Source: Mesorhizobium sp. L2C084A000 (lineage in GTDB: Bacteria > Pseudomonadota > Alphaproteobacteria > Rhizobiales > Rhizobiaceae). Taken from it: a stretch of DNA of 64,000 nt. The notes below the pieces were generated by a model. That model saw nothing but the letters and a program-made list of their open reading frames with translations, did no database searches and was not told the DNA's origin. Where the stretch lies: NCBI RefSeq assembly GCF_000502875.1, contig NZ_AYWX01000006.1, forward strand, positions 222,529 through 286,528, read 5' to 3'. Of this stretch, positions 1-8,958 are shown in pieces; within the stretch, counting starts at the first letter, position 1, and every line of letters starts with the position of its first letter. The translations under genes were made by a program, and so were the position numbers.

Positions 1-206
1 TTGGGGTCACCAATCTGGTTGTGCTCGATACGGACGGCAGCCCCATCGTCGACGAGCAGGTTACCGTGGTGCGGCAAGCCGCCTCGTCCGTGCGCATCTA
101 TCGGCGCGCCGAAATCCAGACGATGTCGTGCACACCCTATTGCGAAAGCTCGTACAAGAGCGAAGCGGAGAAGTCTTCGGAAGCGGAGATGAGCGTCAGC
201 CGATAG
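1..206 (+). CDS. Partial pilus-assembly protein, CpaC N-terminal-domain type (C-terminal end only)
   Basis: The reading frame enters at base 3 and ends at TAG 204-206, leaving about 67 C-terminal residues. They contain TNLVVLDTDG followed by a Cys pair in CTPYCE. As far as I recall, this combination is typical of the short periplasmic proteins with a pilus/secretin N-terminal domain found in tad/cpa loci. Two TadE-type genes follow on the same strand, which supports a Flp-pilus role. The start and most of the domain lie outside the window, so the family call rests on a short segment. Confidence 0.55.
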   Translation, partial: GVTNLVVLDTDGSPIVDEQVTVVRQAASSVRIYRRAEIQTMSCTPYCESSYKSEAEKSSEAEMSVSR

Positions 207-343
207 GTGGCGTTGCCGACTGCCGTTCCGGTTATTGGCTGGTTAAGAGGCCTGCGCCGACTTTAACGATCATCCAAACCGGACCTCAATCGGTTTGCGC
301 TAATGCTCCTTCCGAGACCGCATAGAGATCGGCAGGATTGGAC

Positions 344-925
344 ATGAGCACGGAATTCGGCTGCGCAGGCGACCACAGAGCGGGACGCCGAAGGTTTTTC
401 GCCCGCTTCCTTCGTGACCGGCACGGCGCCACGGCAATCGAATTCGCGATCCTTTCAGTCCCCTTCGCGCTGCTTGTCTTTGCCATTCTGGAAAGCTGCA
501 TCTCGTTTGCCGGCCAGGAGGTGATGGCCAACGTCACCGACGATGTGGCGCGCAAGCTGCGCACCGGCCAGTTGAGGGCGGCTGACGTTGCCGGAACCAA
601 TTTGAGGGACATGATCTGCACGAAACTGCAGATCATCGTTTCCCAGGATTGTCCCAATCAACTGCTGGTGGATCTTCGCCAATATACGTCGTTCGCCGAT
701 GCGGCCACGGCTGGCTTCAAGATCCAGAACGGCGATGTCGTACTGACGAAAGGCACCGCAACCCAATCGTTCTCAGTGACAGCGGGTGCGGCGGAGTCGA
801 GGAACATGCTTCGGGTCTTCTACAAGTGGCCTGTTATGACCGATCTGCTGGCGCAGTCGATGGGCGGCAACAAGACCCTGCATTTCGCATCGGTGACCTG
901 GCAGAACGAGCCGTTCGACAACTGA
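344..925 (+). CDS. TadE-type pilus assembly protein (pseudopilin-like)
   Basis: This 193-residue protein has a basic N-terminus and then the TadE signature DRHGATAIEFAIL at about residues 25-40. That motif runs directly into a single hydrophobic segment ending near FAILE, and the rest is a predicted periplasmic domain. TadE/TadF/TadG proteins are minor pseudopilins processed by the TadV/CpaA peptidase for Flp pili. The ATG at 344 has AGGA eight bases upstream; a TTG at 338 in the same frame is the alternative. A second TadE-like gene follows after 37 bases, so the two are probably co-transcribed. No other tad gene is in view except the fragment upstream. Confidence 0.8.
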   Translation: MSTEFGCAGDHRAGRRRFFARFLRDRHGATAIEFAILSVPFALLVFAILESCISFAGQEVMANVTDDVARKLRTGQLRAADVAGTNLRDMICTKLQIIVSQDCPNQLLVDLRQYTSFADAATAGFKIQNGDVVLTKGTATQSFSVTAGAAESRNMLRVFYKWPVMTDLLAQSMGGNKTLHFASVTWQNEPFDN

Positions 926-962
926 GCGGAATGCACGAGCAGTATAAGAAAAGGGCAAGGGC

Positions 963-1580
963 ATGATGCGTGCGGGGGCACATCTTATGATTACGGGAGT
1001 TTGGCGGAAAGCAAGTCGATTCTGGTCCGATCGCCGTGGCATCGCGGCGGTTGAATTCGCGTTGATCATGCCAATTCTGCTGATCATGTATTTCCTCACA
1101 ATGGAAGCGTCGCAAGCCATCGAGACCAGCAAGAAGGTCAGCCGTATCGGCAGCATGGTGGCCGATCTCGTCACCCAGCAGACAAGCGTCCTCAAGGCGG
1201 ATGTCGACGCCATCATGCAGATCGGCAGCGTCACCCTTCAGCCCTACAACCGCTCGCCCCCTAGCATCACCATCACGGCGATACAGGTTACGCCCGATGC
1301 GACGAGGGCACTGGTGGTTTGGTCACGCAAATTGGTCGCCGGCGTCGCCAGCCGTGGCGCCGGCGCCACCACCGAGACAACGATCCCGACGTCGCTCAGA
1401 GTCGCCAACACGTTTCTCATTCGCGTCGAAAGCAACCTCGGCTATACGCCAGCCATCGCGTGGAGCGCGAGCAGTCAACAGAAGCTTGGACTGACCTCGG
1501 CTTTCAGCAACATAACCATGGGCGAAACCTATTATCTGCGCCCCCGCAGAAGCGTGACGATCCCTTGCAGCGACTGTTGA
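963..1580 (+). CDS. TadE/TadG-like pilus assembly protein
   Basis: This 205-residue protein starts with a short basic region, then DRRGIAAVEFALIMPILL, the TadE-like motif leading into one transmembrane helix (about residues 24-50). The remaining 150 residues should be periplasmic. It resembles its upstream neighbour in architecture but has little sequence identity outside the motif, as expected for paired minor pseudopilins (TadE with TadF or TadG). The ATG at 963 is preceded by a purine-rich AAGGGC. Two Cys near the C-terminus (PCSDC) could form a disulphide. The next gene is on the opposite strand, so this is the end of the pilus operon. Confidence 0.78.
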   Translation: MMRAGAHLMITGVWRKASRFWSDRRGIAAVEFALIMPILLIMYFLTMEASQAIETSKKVSRIGSMVADLVTQQTSVLKADVDAIMQIGSVTLQPYNRSPPSITITAIQVTPDATRALVVWSRKLVAGVASRGAGATTETTIPTSLRVANTFLIRVESNLGYTPAIAWSASSQQKLGLTSAFSNITMGETYYLRPRRSVTIPCSDC

Positions 1581-1610
1581 ACAGAACCAGCTAGGCCCTG
1601 CGCAGGGCCG

Positions 1611-2540
1611 CTACTGCTGCGGCTCACGGTCCGAAACGAAGCGCACGATAGCAGCGGCCATCTCGTAGTCTTTTGGCGCCACGCGAGCGAAGCCGCCGGA
1701 ATGTCCCGATTCCAGGAGGGCGTAGATATCGGGCGTCGTCGACTTGAGGTTGGTGAGGAACACGGCAAGTCGACGCTTGGCTTCCGGGTCGAGATCGCTG
1801 CGGACCGCGTGCGGGCCGTATCTCAGCAGACCCGACGTCCACACGACACGAAGCGCCGTCACCGAGAGCCCTGCCGCCTCCAACCTGGCCTGCGTGCCCG
1901 ACGGTTCTCGCGGGCCGTCGGCAGCGGCCGTCACCCAGCCAAACAGGCCATCAGCCTTGCCGTCGACCAGCATCGTCTCGGCCGCCGCGGCCGAATCGGC
2001 ACGGGCCAGAAACGGTGCATCTTCCGCGATCTTGCGGCCTTCCGCGGCCAACGCCGCCAATGGCAGGAGAGAACCGCCGACGCTGTCCGAAGGCGCCATG
2101 GCGATACGATGGCGGTCCATCGCCGCAAGGTCGGGCAGCTTGCCGTCCCGCGTCAGCAGAACGGAGCGGATGCCGATCGCGCCGTCTGAATCGACCGGAG
2201 CGACAAGCGGTTCGATACATAAGCAGCGCTGCGAGGCCGTTGCATAGGCGGTGGCCGAATAGATCGCATATTCGATGCGGGAATCGGCCTGCGCCTCGAT
2301 CAGCGCGGCATAATTGCGGGCAACGACAAACTCGACCTTCATGCCCAATGCTTTGGTGTAGGCGTCGGTCAACACAGCCAGCCCCGGAACGGCGTTGCCG
2401 GCACCTGGCTCGGCAACGATGCCTATGCGAAACGTGCCGATATCATCGCGCCAGTCGGCATGCGCCGGGTTGGACCAGAGCCCGACGAGCGCGCCCGGCC
2501 CCAGCAACAGAGCGGCATATGTCTTTAACGCAACCCTCAT
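1611..2540 (-). CDS. PhnD/SsuA-family periplasmic substrate-binding protein (solitary)
   Basis: This 309-residue protein has an N-terminal signal peptide ending near PAHA (about residue 28). The remainder fits the phosphonate/phosphite-type binding fold: GTFRIGIVAEPGAG at the start, an IEYAIYSATAYA segment, and APSDSVGG before the second lobe. Such proteins normally deliver a substrate to an ABC permease and ATPase, but none is adjacent, so partner and substrate are unknown. Solitary PhnD-like proteins occur beside tad pilus genes in related rhizobia, to my recollection. The gene converges on the TadE-like gene with about 30 bases between stops. No strong ribosome binding site precedes the ATG at 2540. 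Confidence 0.65.
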   Translation of the reverse strand: MRVALKTYAALLLGPGALVGLWSNPAHADWRDDIGTFRIGIVAEPGAGNAVPGLAVLTDAYTKALGMKVEFVVARNYAALIEAQADSRIEYAIYSATAYATASQRCLCIEPLVAPVDSDGAIGIRSVLLTRDGKLPDLAAMDRHRIAMAPSDSVGGSLLPLAALAAEGRKIAEDAPFLARADSAAAAETMLVDGKADGLFGWVTAAADGPREPSGTQARLEAAGLSVTALRVVWTSGLLRYGPHAVRSDLDPEAKRRLAVFLTNLKSTTPDIYALLESGHSGGFARVAPKDYEMAAAIVRFVSDREPQQ

Positions 2541-2587
2541 GACAGAACCGCCGTCTGTTTTCCCGGATCGATGCTCAGATCGTCATT

Positions 2588-2672
2588 CCCAAACCGCTGC
2601 GCACTTTTGGGCGACGCACTGCTTGCTTTGGGCAAGTCGTTGCCCCCAAAACCGCTGCGCACTTTTGGGCGA
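2588..2672. repeat. Two copies of a dispersed palindromic rhizobial repeat
   Basis: The core ACCGCTGCGCACTTTTGGGC occurs twice in the same orientation, within 2588-2614 and 2645-2672, separated by a 30-base spacer. Each copy begins with CCCAAA and ends with TTTGGG, so it can fold into a hairpin. A diverged reverse-oriented relative lies at about 20078-20125. The 232-base gap between the binding-protein gene and deoB holds this pair and no gene. Confidence 0.75.
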
Positions 2673-2772
2673 TATGCACTGATTGTCACGCCTGCCCGTT
2701 GCCGTTTGGTTTCCGAATTGCCAATGAAGTCGCGGAACCCTATGTCTGGTCGGTCAAACTGGCAACAACTTG

Positions 2773-4014
2773 ATGGCGCGCGCTTTCCTCTTCGTCCTGG
2801 ATTCCTTCGGCATCGGCGGCGCGGCCGACGCCGACCGCTACGGTGACGCCGGCGCCAACACATTCGCGCACATCGCAGAGGCCTGTGCGGAGGGCCGTGC
2901 GGATCGCGAAGGGTCTCGTAGTGGACCGCTGTTTGTCCCTCATATGGCCTCACTCGGGCTTGGCAAGGCTGCCGAAACCGCGACGGGACTGGGATTTGCC
3001 AACAGCGGGGCGGATATGCTCCCAACTGCCTTTCACGGCGCCGCACAGGAGGTTTCGAGCGGCAAGGATACGCCATCCGGCCATTGGGAAATCGCCGGCC
3101 TGCCGGTGCGCCTCGACTGGGGCTATTTCCCGGATACGGTTCCGGCCTTTCCGGCCGAACTGACCGAGGCGATCATCCGTGAAGGCAAGGTGCCGGGCAT
3201 TCTCGGCAATTGCCATGCGCCGGGCACCGAGATCATCGAGCGCTTCGGTGAGGAGCACATCCGGACCGGCAAGCCGATCTGCTACACGTCGGTCGACTCG
3301 GTCCTGCAAATCGCCGCGCATGAAGTCCATTTCGGCCTCGACCGGCTTTATGAATTCTGCCAGGTGGTGCGCAGGCTGGTTGACCCGCTGAGGATTGGAC
3401 GGGTGATCGCGCGGCCGTTCGTCGGCGAAACCACCGCCACTTTCGAGCGGACATACAACCGTCATGACTACGCCGTGCCTCCGCCGGAACCGACCCTGCT
3501 CGACCGGCTGACGGCGCGTGGCAGCCGTGTCATCGCCGTCGGCAAGATCGGCGACATCTTCGCCCATCGCGGAATTTCGCAAGTGCGCAAGGCGGCAGGC
3601 AACATGGCGATGTTCGACGAGGCGCTGGGTGCGATCGATGATGCCGGCGACGGTGACCTCGTCTTCGCCAATTTCGTCGACTTCGACACCGAATTCGGTC
3701 ACCGCCGCGATGTCGCAGGCTATGCTGCCGCGCTCGAGGCCTTCGACCTGCGGCTGCCGGAAGCATTTGCGAGGCTGCGGCAGGGCGATCTTCTCATCCT
3801 GACGGCCGACCACGGCAACGACCCGACCTGGGGCGGGACCGATCACACGCGCGAGCGCATTCCGGTGATCGGCACTGGACCGGGTCTCAAGGGCGGCGAC
3901 ATCGGACTGAGAACGACATTCGCCGACATTGGCGAGACCCTGGCCGAGCATCTCGGGCTGGCGCCCGGACGCTACGGCACTTCTTTCTATACGGCGATCG
4001 GCGGTCATGCCTGA
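2773..4014 (+). CDS. deoB: Phosphopentomutase DeoB
   Basis: DeoB interconverts ribose 1-phosphate (or deoxyribose 1-phosphate) and the 5-phosphate in nucleoside salvage. The 413-residue length is normal for the family. The N-terminal alkaline-phosphatase-type metal site is visible in LDSFGIGG and GDAGANT, and the C-terminal site in [19 protein letters not shown] chose the ATG at 2773 over the overlapping TTG at 2770, because it gives the usual [13 protein letters not shown] start. The last eight bases overlap the start of mutM (ATG 4007), so the two are translationally coupled. A pair of dispersed repeats lies upstream, and I see no convincing promoter. Confidence 0.95.
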   Translation: MARAFLFVLDSFGIGGAADADRYGDAGANTFAHIAEACAEGRADREGSRSGPLFVPHMASLGLGKAAETATGLGFANSGADMLPTAFHGAAQEVSSGKDTPSGHWEIAGLPVRLDWGYFPDTVPAFPAELTEAIIREGKVPGILGNCHAPGTEIIERFGEEHIRTGKPICYTSVDSVLQIAAHEVHFGLDRLYEFCQVVRRLVDPLRIGRVIARPFVGETTATFERTYNRHDYAVPPPEPTLLDRLTARGSRVIAVGKIGDIFAHRGISQVRKAAGNMAMFDEALGAIDDAGDGDLVFANFVDFDTEFGHRRDVAGYAAALEAFDLRLPEAFARLRQGDLLILTADHGNDPTWGGTDHTRERIPVIGTGPGLKGGDIGLRTTFADIGETLAEHLGLAPGRYGTSFYTAIGGHA

Positions 4015-4897
4015 ATTGCCGGAAGTCGAAACCGTCCGGCGCGGACTTCAGCCGGTTCTGGAAGGCGCCACCATCGCCCGCGTCGAGGCGCGCCGACCGG
4101 ATCTGCGCTTTCCATTTCCCGAGAAATTCGCGCAGCGGCTGACCGGCAAGACGATCACGGCACTCGGCCGCCGGGCCAAGTATCTGACGATGGACCTGGA
4201 AGGCGGGCCCGTGCTGATCTGCCATCTCGGCATGTCGGGCTCATTCCGCGTCGAGACGGCCGATGGCAGCGACATGCCCGGCATCTTCCGGCACGACCGC
4301 TCGAAAAGCTCCAATCACGACCACGTCGTCTTCCATGTCGAGTCTCCAACCGGTGCCCGGTCCCGCGTGATCTTCAATGATCCGCGCCGCTTCGGCTTCA
4401 TGTTGTTTGCGGAGGGACTGCCGGACGTTCACCCGATGCTGGCTGGACTTGGCGTCGAGCCTACGGGCAACACATTGGACGGTGCGCTGCTCGCCTCATT
4501 GATGAAGGGGCGGCGATCACCACTGAAGGCAGCGCTTCTCGACCAGAGGCTGATCGCCGGGCTCGGCAACATCTATGTGTCGGAGGCGTTGTGGCGTGCC
4601 GGCCTGTCGCCGCTGCGCGAGGCGGGCACGATCGCCAGGCCCGGAAAGAAAGCCCAAGCCCAAAGCGAACACCTCGCGCAAGCCATTCGTTCGGTGATAT
4701 CGGATGCGATCGCAGCCGGCGGCTCCTCACTGCGGGACTATATGCAGACCGATGGGTCGCTGGGCTATTTCCAGCACGCCTTCGCCGTCTACGACCGCGA
4801 AGGCGAGGCCTGCTCCAAGCCCGGCTGCGGCGGCCACATCGAACGGATCGTGCAGAGCGGCCGATCGACCTTTTATTGCCGGACATGTCAGCGGTGA
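4007..4897 (+). CDS. mutM: Formamidopyrimidine-DNA glycosylase (Fpg/MutM)
   Basis: MutM is a bifunctional base-excision repair glycosylase/AP lyase that removes 8-oxoguanine and formamidopyrimidines. The 296-residue protein begins [10 protein letters not shown], in which Pro2 and Glu3 are the catalytic residues after Met removal. It has the H2TH region near [11 protein letters not shown] and a C-terminal zinc finger with Cys pairs in CSKPGCGG and YCRTC. The start inside the end of deoB is fixed by the invariant PELPE motif. Pairing of mutM with deoB is unusual in function, but the 8-base overlap indicates one transcript. Confidence 0.97.
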   Translation: MPELPEVETVRRGLQPVLEGATIARVEARRPDLRFPFPEKFAQRLTGKTITALGRRAKYLTMDLEGGPVLICHLGMSGSFRVETADGSDMPGIFRHDRSKSSNHDHVVFHVESPTGARSRVIFNDPRRFGFMLFAEGLPDVHPMLAGLGVEPTGNTLDGALLASLMKGRRSPLKAALLDQRLIAGLGNIYVSEALWRAGLSPLREAGTIARPGKKAQAQSEHLAQAIRSVISDAIAAGGSSLRDYMQTDGSLGYFQHAFAVYDREGEACSKPGCGGHIERIVQSGRSTFYCRTCQR

Positions 4898-4901
4898 GTT
4901 T

Positions 4902-5005
4902 GAGCAATTCCAGGAAAAGTGTGAAACGGTTTTCCGTCGAGAATTGCGTCGAGACAAGGAGATGGGAGCGGTTCTGCGTTTCCGTGAAACGATGAACCGC
5001 TCTAG
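4902..5005. repeat. Long dispersed palindromic repeat (about 104 bp, copy 1)
   Basis: This element runs from GAGCAATTCCAGGAAAAGTG to the sequence around CGATGAACCGCTCTAG, with GAGC/GCTC ends in inverted orientation. A second full copy lies at 10143-10248, and a shortened reverse copy at 13746-13793. It fills the gap between the mutM stop and the ribosome binding site of the enoyl-CoA hydratase gene, so it lies in that gene's 5' leader. Confidence 0.85.
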
Positions 5006-5031
5006 ACGAGCGTGAGCAAGGAGAAGCAGCC

Positions 5032-5805
5032 ATGGCCTATGAGACGATCATCACCGAGACGCACGGCAAGGTTGGGCTGATCACGCTGAACAGGCCGCAG
5101 GCGCTCAACGCGCTGAATTCGCAGATTCTGACCGAAGTGGTGGCAGCCGTGAACGGGTTCAGCGCCGATCCAGATATCGGCGCCATGGTCATCACGGGTT
5201 CCGAAAAGGCTTTCGCCGCCGGCGCCGATATCAAGGAGATGCAGTCCATCTCCTACGCGGACGCCTACGCTCAAGACTTCTTCGTCGGCTGGGAGGAACT
5301 GACGCGGGCGCGAAAGCCTATTATCGCGGCGGTGGCGGGCTATGCACTCGGCGGCGGCTGCGAGCTGGCGATGATGTGCGATTTCATTATCGCCGCCGAC
5401 ACGGCCAAATTTGGCCAGCCCGAGATCACCCTCGGCGTCATTCCAGGCATGGGCGGGTCACAAAGGCTGACCCGCTTCGTCGGCAAGTCGAAAGCGATGG
5501 ACATGTGCCTGACCGGGCGGATGATGGATGCCGCCGAGGCCGAGCGTTCTGGTCTGGTGTCGCGGGTCGTGCCTGCCGGCGAGCTTGTCGAGGAGGCGCT
5601 GAAGGCCGCAGCCAAGATCGCCGCTTTCTCACTACCATCGGTGATGATGGCGAAGGAGGCTGTCAACCGCGCCTTCGAGACGACGCTTGCCGAGGGATTG
5701 CGGTTCGAGCGCCGGCTGTTTCACTCGCTGTTTGCACTGGACGATCAGAAGGAAGGCATGGCGGCCTTTGCCGAGAAGCGGAAGCCGAATTTCACCAACC
5801 GCTGA
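5032..5805 (+). CDS. Enoyl-CoA hydratase/isomerase (crotonase family)
   Basis: The 257-residue length matches short-chain enoyl-CoA hydratases, which hydrate trans-2-enoyl-CoA in beta-oxidation. The oxyanion-hole and catalytic regions are present: [23 protein letters not shown] with the first catalytic Glu, and [13 protein letters not shown] with the second. A strong AAGGAG lies upstream of the ATG. Substrate range cannot be read from sequence. The gene sits alone between mutM and rpsT, separated from mutM by a dispersed repeat. Confidence 0.9.
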   Translation: MAYETIITETHGKVGLITLNRPQALNALNSQILTEVVAAVNGFSADPDIGAMVITGSEKAFAAGADIKEMQSISYADAYAQDFFVGWEELTRARKPIIAAVAGYALGGGCELAMMCDFIIAADTAKFGQPEITLGVIPGMGGSQRLTRFVGKSKAMDMCLTGRMMDAAEAERSGLVSRVVPAGELVEEALKAAAKIAAFSLPSVMMAKEAVNRAFETTLAEGLRFERRLFHSLFALDDQKEGMAAFAEKRKPNFTNR

Positions 5806-5866
5806 CGCCAATCCCTTGGCCGCGAAGAAGATGGCTGTTGGCCGCCAAAAAGAAGACCGGGCAGCG

Positions 5867-5895
5867 TTGACGCGCCGGAAAAGCTGAACTATAAG
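5867..5895 (+). promoter_or_regulatory. Probable sigma-70 promoter of rpsT
   Basis: The hexamers TTGACG (5867-5872) and TATAAG (5890-5895) are separated by exactly 17 bases. They lie about 90 bases ahead of the rpsT start, just after the enoyl-CoA hydratase gene. This is the clearest vegetative promoter I can read in the window. Confidence 0.7.
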
Positions 5896-5987
5896 CCGCA
5901 CCAACCGAGGCGGCCCCGTGGCTGCCCGTTTGTTTTTTGCGCCCTGCGGCATTCCGCATGCGCCGACCAGATCAGAAGAGAGGCATC

Positions 5988-6254
5988 ATGGCCAATACAT
6001 CCTCGGCCAAAAAGGCAACGCGCAAGATCGTCCGCCGCGCAGCGATCAACAAGAACCGCCGCTCGCGCGTCCGCACCTATATCCGCCAGGTCGAAGAGGC
6101 GCTTGCCTCCGGCGACAAGGCTGCCGCACAGGCTGCCTTCAAGATCGCGGAGCCGGAATTGATGCGCGCCGCGACCAAGGGCGTGATTCACAAGAACACG
6201 GCGTCCCGCAAGGTGTCGCGACTGGCTCAGCGGGTCAAGGTACTGTCGGCCTGA
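5988..6254 (+). CDS. rpsT: 30S ribosomal protein S20
   Basis: S20 is a small basic primary binder of 16S rRNA. The 88-residue protein starts [13 protein letters not shown] and has the typical Lys/Arg-rich helical composition, ending [11 protein letters not shown]. The ATG at 5988 has GAGAGG upstream. Longer forms of the frame extend upstream but lack family similarity. The gene is monocistronic: a promoter lies at 5867-5895 and a terminator directly after it. rpsT next to dnaA is a common alphaproteobacterial order. Confidence 0.97.
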   Translation: MANTSSAKKATRKIVRRAAINKNRRSRVRTYIRQVEEALASGDKAAAQAAFKIAEPELMRAATKGVIHKNTASRKVSRLAQRVKVLSA

Positions 6255-6282
6255 CATTACTTGCCTAGACTGACGTTCTTCG

Positions 6283-6309
6283 AACCCGGCCGTTTGTGCC
6301 GGGTTTTTT
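6283..6309 (+). terminator. Rho-independent terminator of rpsT
   Basis: AACCCGGC and GCCGGGTT form an 8-bp stem around a seven-base loop, followed directly by a T run, 28 bases after the rpsT stop. Confidence 0.9.
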
Positions 6310-7106
6310 CGTTTGCCGGCAAGCACTTAAAAAGAATGTCCGGAAACGGCGTCTTAGGCGGATTTCACAATTGGGAATAGTTTGCCGGCATATGCATGCC
6401 TGCTGTTGATCGGCATGCTTGAAAAGGGCCAGCTTAATGATTCTTAACTGTCAGAAATAGCTTATAATTTTCAGACACTTACTGATGGTGATCCACAGCT
6501 TGTCCACACCGGGCCGACCCGATCGGGGACAAGTCGCTGTCAAGCGAATTATTTCAGAATATTTCTCTCAGCGTCCGGTTTTTCATATTCGCCGGAAAAG
6601 GGTTTGAATCACAATGGCTTTGTTAAAATGTGCCGTCACGGCACGCCACTCGAACCCGCCTCCAGTAACCAGATTCCTTAAAAATCCGTTAGACGTGGCC
6701 TTGCCCTATCCACAGCGATTTCGGTAGTGTCGATCTATCGAAAGGGACGGGCTCTGGCTCTTAACCCAAGCCTGAATCGGCCAGCTTAAATTGGCGGGAT
6801 TTGCAACGCGGATCAAGTCCGCGGACGGGTTTGGTTTGTCTTTTTCGATACGGTAGGGGACTGGCGTAACTAGACATGGCAGGTAGACGGCGCGCCGGCG
6901 CTCCTTTCGCCGGACGGTGTTGTATTGCCCTGACATACCCAACGCGGACTGGCTTCCATGGGCCGGCACCGGTTCCCGCAGATAATGGGCGACGTTCATC
7001 TGCCGGCGGCGGCAGCGGACATCGTAGCAAAGACTTAGGTCGCCGGAACCGGATGCAGGAGGCGCATCCCCGGTGGAAACAGGTACGGAAGAACAAGGAA
7101 AAGATC
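6310..7106 (+). other. Long gene-free dnaA leader with possible DnaA and CcrM sites
   Basis: I find no gene in this stretch of about 800 bases. It contains a TATAAT (6463-6468) as a possible -10 element, although no good -35 sits 17 bases before it. DnaA-box-like sites lie at 6489-6508 and 6706-6714. Four GANTC sites, the CcrM methylation target in alphaproteobacteria, occur at 6439, 6606, 6672 and 6774. A near-match to the CtrA half-site pair, TTAA-N6-TTAAC at 6434-6448, has a spacer one base short of the Caulobacter consensus. The segment 6540-6600 is locally AT-rich. Confidence 0.5.
6489..6508 (+). promoter_or_regulatory. Pair of DnaA-box-like sites upstream of dnaA
   Basis: TGATCCACA (6489-6497) and TTGTCCACA (6500-6508) each differ by one base from the consensus TTATCCACA and are two bases apart. 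A third near-match, CTATCCACA, lies at 6706-6714. DnaA boxes in dnaA leaders are classically associated with autoregulation. Confidence 0.6.
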
Positions 7107-8654
7107 ATGCAGAGCGGCATCGAAAGGGAGCTTACGGGCGACCTCCCATTTCCTGGAACTTTGATCGGAGCAAACGACATGGCGGTGTCCAGCGACGCGG
7201 AACAGAAATTCGACCGGGTCAAAGCCCAGTTGAAGGCGCGCCTGGGAACCGAAGTCTATTCGAGCTGGTTTGGCCGCATGAAGGTCGCCGAGGCTTCCAA
7301 GGGCATCGTCCGCATCTCGGTGCCTACTGCCTTCCTGCGCTCATGGATCAACGGCCACTATCTCGACCTCATCTCCGAGTTGTGGAAGCAGGAGGATCCC
7401 GATCTCCTCAAGATCGACATCGTCGTGCGCACGGCAACCCGTCAGGGACGCAGCCAGGCCGAGCCAGAGGTAACGCCAGCACGCAGCAAGGTGACACGGC
7501 AGACGCAGACGGCGCTTGCCGCCGGCACAGTCAGCCCCAGCCGGGTGGAGCGCGCACCGGCTCCGCGTCCGGGCACACCGATCGAGAGCGAATTCCGCCA
7601 CAACGTTTTGGGATCACCGCTCGATCCGCGCTACACGTTCGGCTCCTTCATCGAGGGACCGTCGAACCGGGTGGCCTTCGCCGCCGCCAAGGCAGTGGCG
7701 GAATCGCAATCGAGCGCGGTGCGCTTCAATCCGCTTTTCCTTCACGCAACCGTCGGGCTCGGCAAGACACATTTGCTGCAGGCCATCGCCGCGGAATCGC
7801 TGAAGCAGAACCCCAAGTCGCGCGTCGTCTATCTCACGGCCGAGTATTTCATGTGGCGCTTTGCCACCGCGATCCGCGACAACAACGCGCTGACGCTCAA
7901 GGAACAGCTGCGCGACATCGACCTGCTCATCATCGACGACATGCAGTTTCTGCAGGGCAAGTCGATCCAGCACGAATTCTGCCACCTCATCAACATGCTG
8001 CTCGACAGCGCCAAGCAGGTCGTCGTCGCCGCCGACCGGCCGCCATCGGAACTGGAATCGCTCGAACCGCGGGTCCGTTCGCGCCTCAATGGCGGTGTCG
8101 CGCTTGAAATGTCGGCGCCCGATTTCGCCATGCGCCTCGGCATGCTCAAATTGCGCCTTGCCACGGCCAGGAGCGACGACGCGTCGCTCGACATTTCGGA
8201 GGAGATCCTCAATCACGTCGCCCGCACCGTGACCGGCAGCGGACGCGAGCTGGAAGGCGCCTTCAATCAGCTTTTGTTCCGTCAATCCTTCGAGCCGCAG
8301 ATCACCATCGACCGGATCGACGAAATCCTCGGCCACATCTATCGCACCGGCGAGCCGAAGCGTGTCCGTATTGAGGACATCCAGCGCATCGTGGCGCGTC
8401 ACTACAATGTGTCGAAGACCGAATTGCTGTCCAACCGGCGCACGCGCACCATCGTCAAGCCGCGGCAGGTCGCCATGTACCTGTCGAAGGTGATGACGCC
8501 GCGCTCGCTGCCTGAGATCGGACGGCGTTTCGGCGGCCGCGATCACACCACGGTGCTGCATGCCGTGCGCAAGATCGAGGACCTTTCCGGCAACGACAAC
8601 ACGCTGGCGCAGGAACTTGAGCTTCTGAGGCGGTTGATCAACGACCAGGCCTGA
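7107..8654 (+). CDS. dnaA: Chromosomal replication initiator protein DnaA
   Basis: DnaA is the AAA+ ATPase that binds DnaA boxes and opens the replication origin. From the ATG at 7107 (AAGGA seven bases upstream) the protein is 515 residues. It has an N-terminal helicase-interaction domain, a linker rich in Pro, Arg and Ala (about 110-165), Walker A VGLGKTHL near 216-223, Walker [10 protein letters not shown] near 273-281, and the C-terminal DNA-binding signature [16 protein letters not shown]. The frame stays open back to 6876, but upstream codons look non-conserved. ATG 7179 is a shorter alternative. A hairpin with a T run follows at 8809-8863. Confidence 0.97.
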   Translation: MQSGIERELTGDLPFPGTLIGANDMAVSSDAEQKFDRVKAQLKARLGTEVYSSWFGRMKVAEASKGIVRISVPTAFLRSWINGHYLDLISELWKQEDPDLLKIDIVVRTATRQGRSQAEPEVTPARSKVTRQTQTALAAGTVSPSRVERAPAPRPGTPIESEFRHNVLGSPLDPRYTFGSFIEGPSNRVAFAAAKAVAESQSSAVRFNPLFLHATVGLGKTHLLQAIAAESLKQNPKSRVVYLTAEYFMWRFATAIRDNNALTLKEQLRDIDLLIIDDMQFLQGKSIQHEFCHLINMLLDSAKQVVVAADRPPSELESLEPRVRSRLNGGVALEMSAPDFAMRLGMLKLRLATARSDDASLDISEEILNHVARTVTGSGRELEGAFNQLLFRQSFEPQITIDRIDEILGHIYRTGEPKRVRIEDIQRIVARHYNVSKTELLSNRRTRTIVKPRQVAMYLSKVMTPRSLPEIGRRFGGRDHTTVLHAVRKIEDLSGNDNTLAQELELLRRLINDQA

Positions 8655-8808
8655 TCCTCCGGGGATGGCAGAGCCGGAACAATACCGGAATTCAATGGCT
8701 TGCCAGTGCGGCGCTGGGCCTGGATCGGGCTCGTGGCGCCGCCTGGGAGCGATCTGGATTTCGGTTTTACGACACTGGCTAGCGGACTTCGGGCGCGTTA
8801 TCCCCAGA

Positions 8809-8863
8809 AAGCCCGCCTAGCCGGCCTGAACCGGTGGCGCGGGCTTGCGTTTGCTGGTTTTTT
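8809..8863 (+). terminator. Probable rho-independent terminator between dnaA and dnaN
   Basis: AAGCCCGC (8809-8816) pairs with GCGGGCTT (8839-8846) around an inner CCGG/CCGG stem. A run of six T follows at 8858-8863, about eleven bases after the stem, so the spacing is looser than usual. It lies in the 304-base dnaA-dnaN gap (8655-8958), where I see no gene, and implies that dnaN has its own promoter. Confidence 0.6.
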
Positions 8864-8958
8864 CCTGTCAGTTTACGCAGATTCTGAGCCTGTTCAGACC
8901 TTTCGCGGGACGCCGCCCACTGGTGACCCGTCATTCATTCAAGCGAGCCTGTTTCGTC

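Noticed and set aside
1..192. 63-codon frame in frame 1 at the left edge
   Set aside because: The composition is Arg/Ser/Pro-rich shadow; frame 3 carries the pilus-protein similarity.
6434..6448. CtrA binding site
   Set aside because: The TTAA-N6-TTAAC spacing is one base short of the known TTAA-N7-TTAA consensus, so I only mention it as a near-match.
6310..7106. Chromosomal replication origin at dnaA
   Set aside because: There are only three imperfect DnaA boxes and no clear unwinding element. In rhizobia the origin is usually near hemE rather than dnaA. GC-skew data would be needed.
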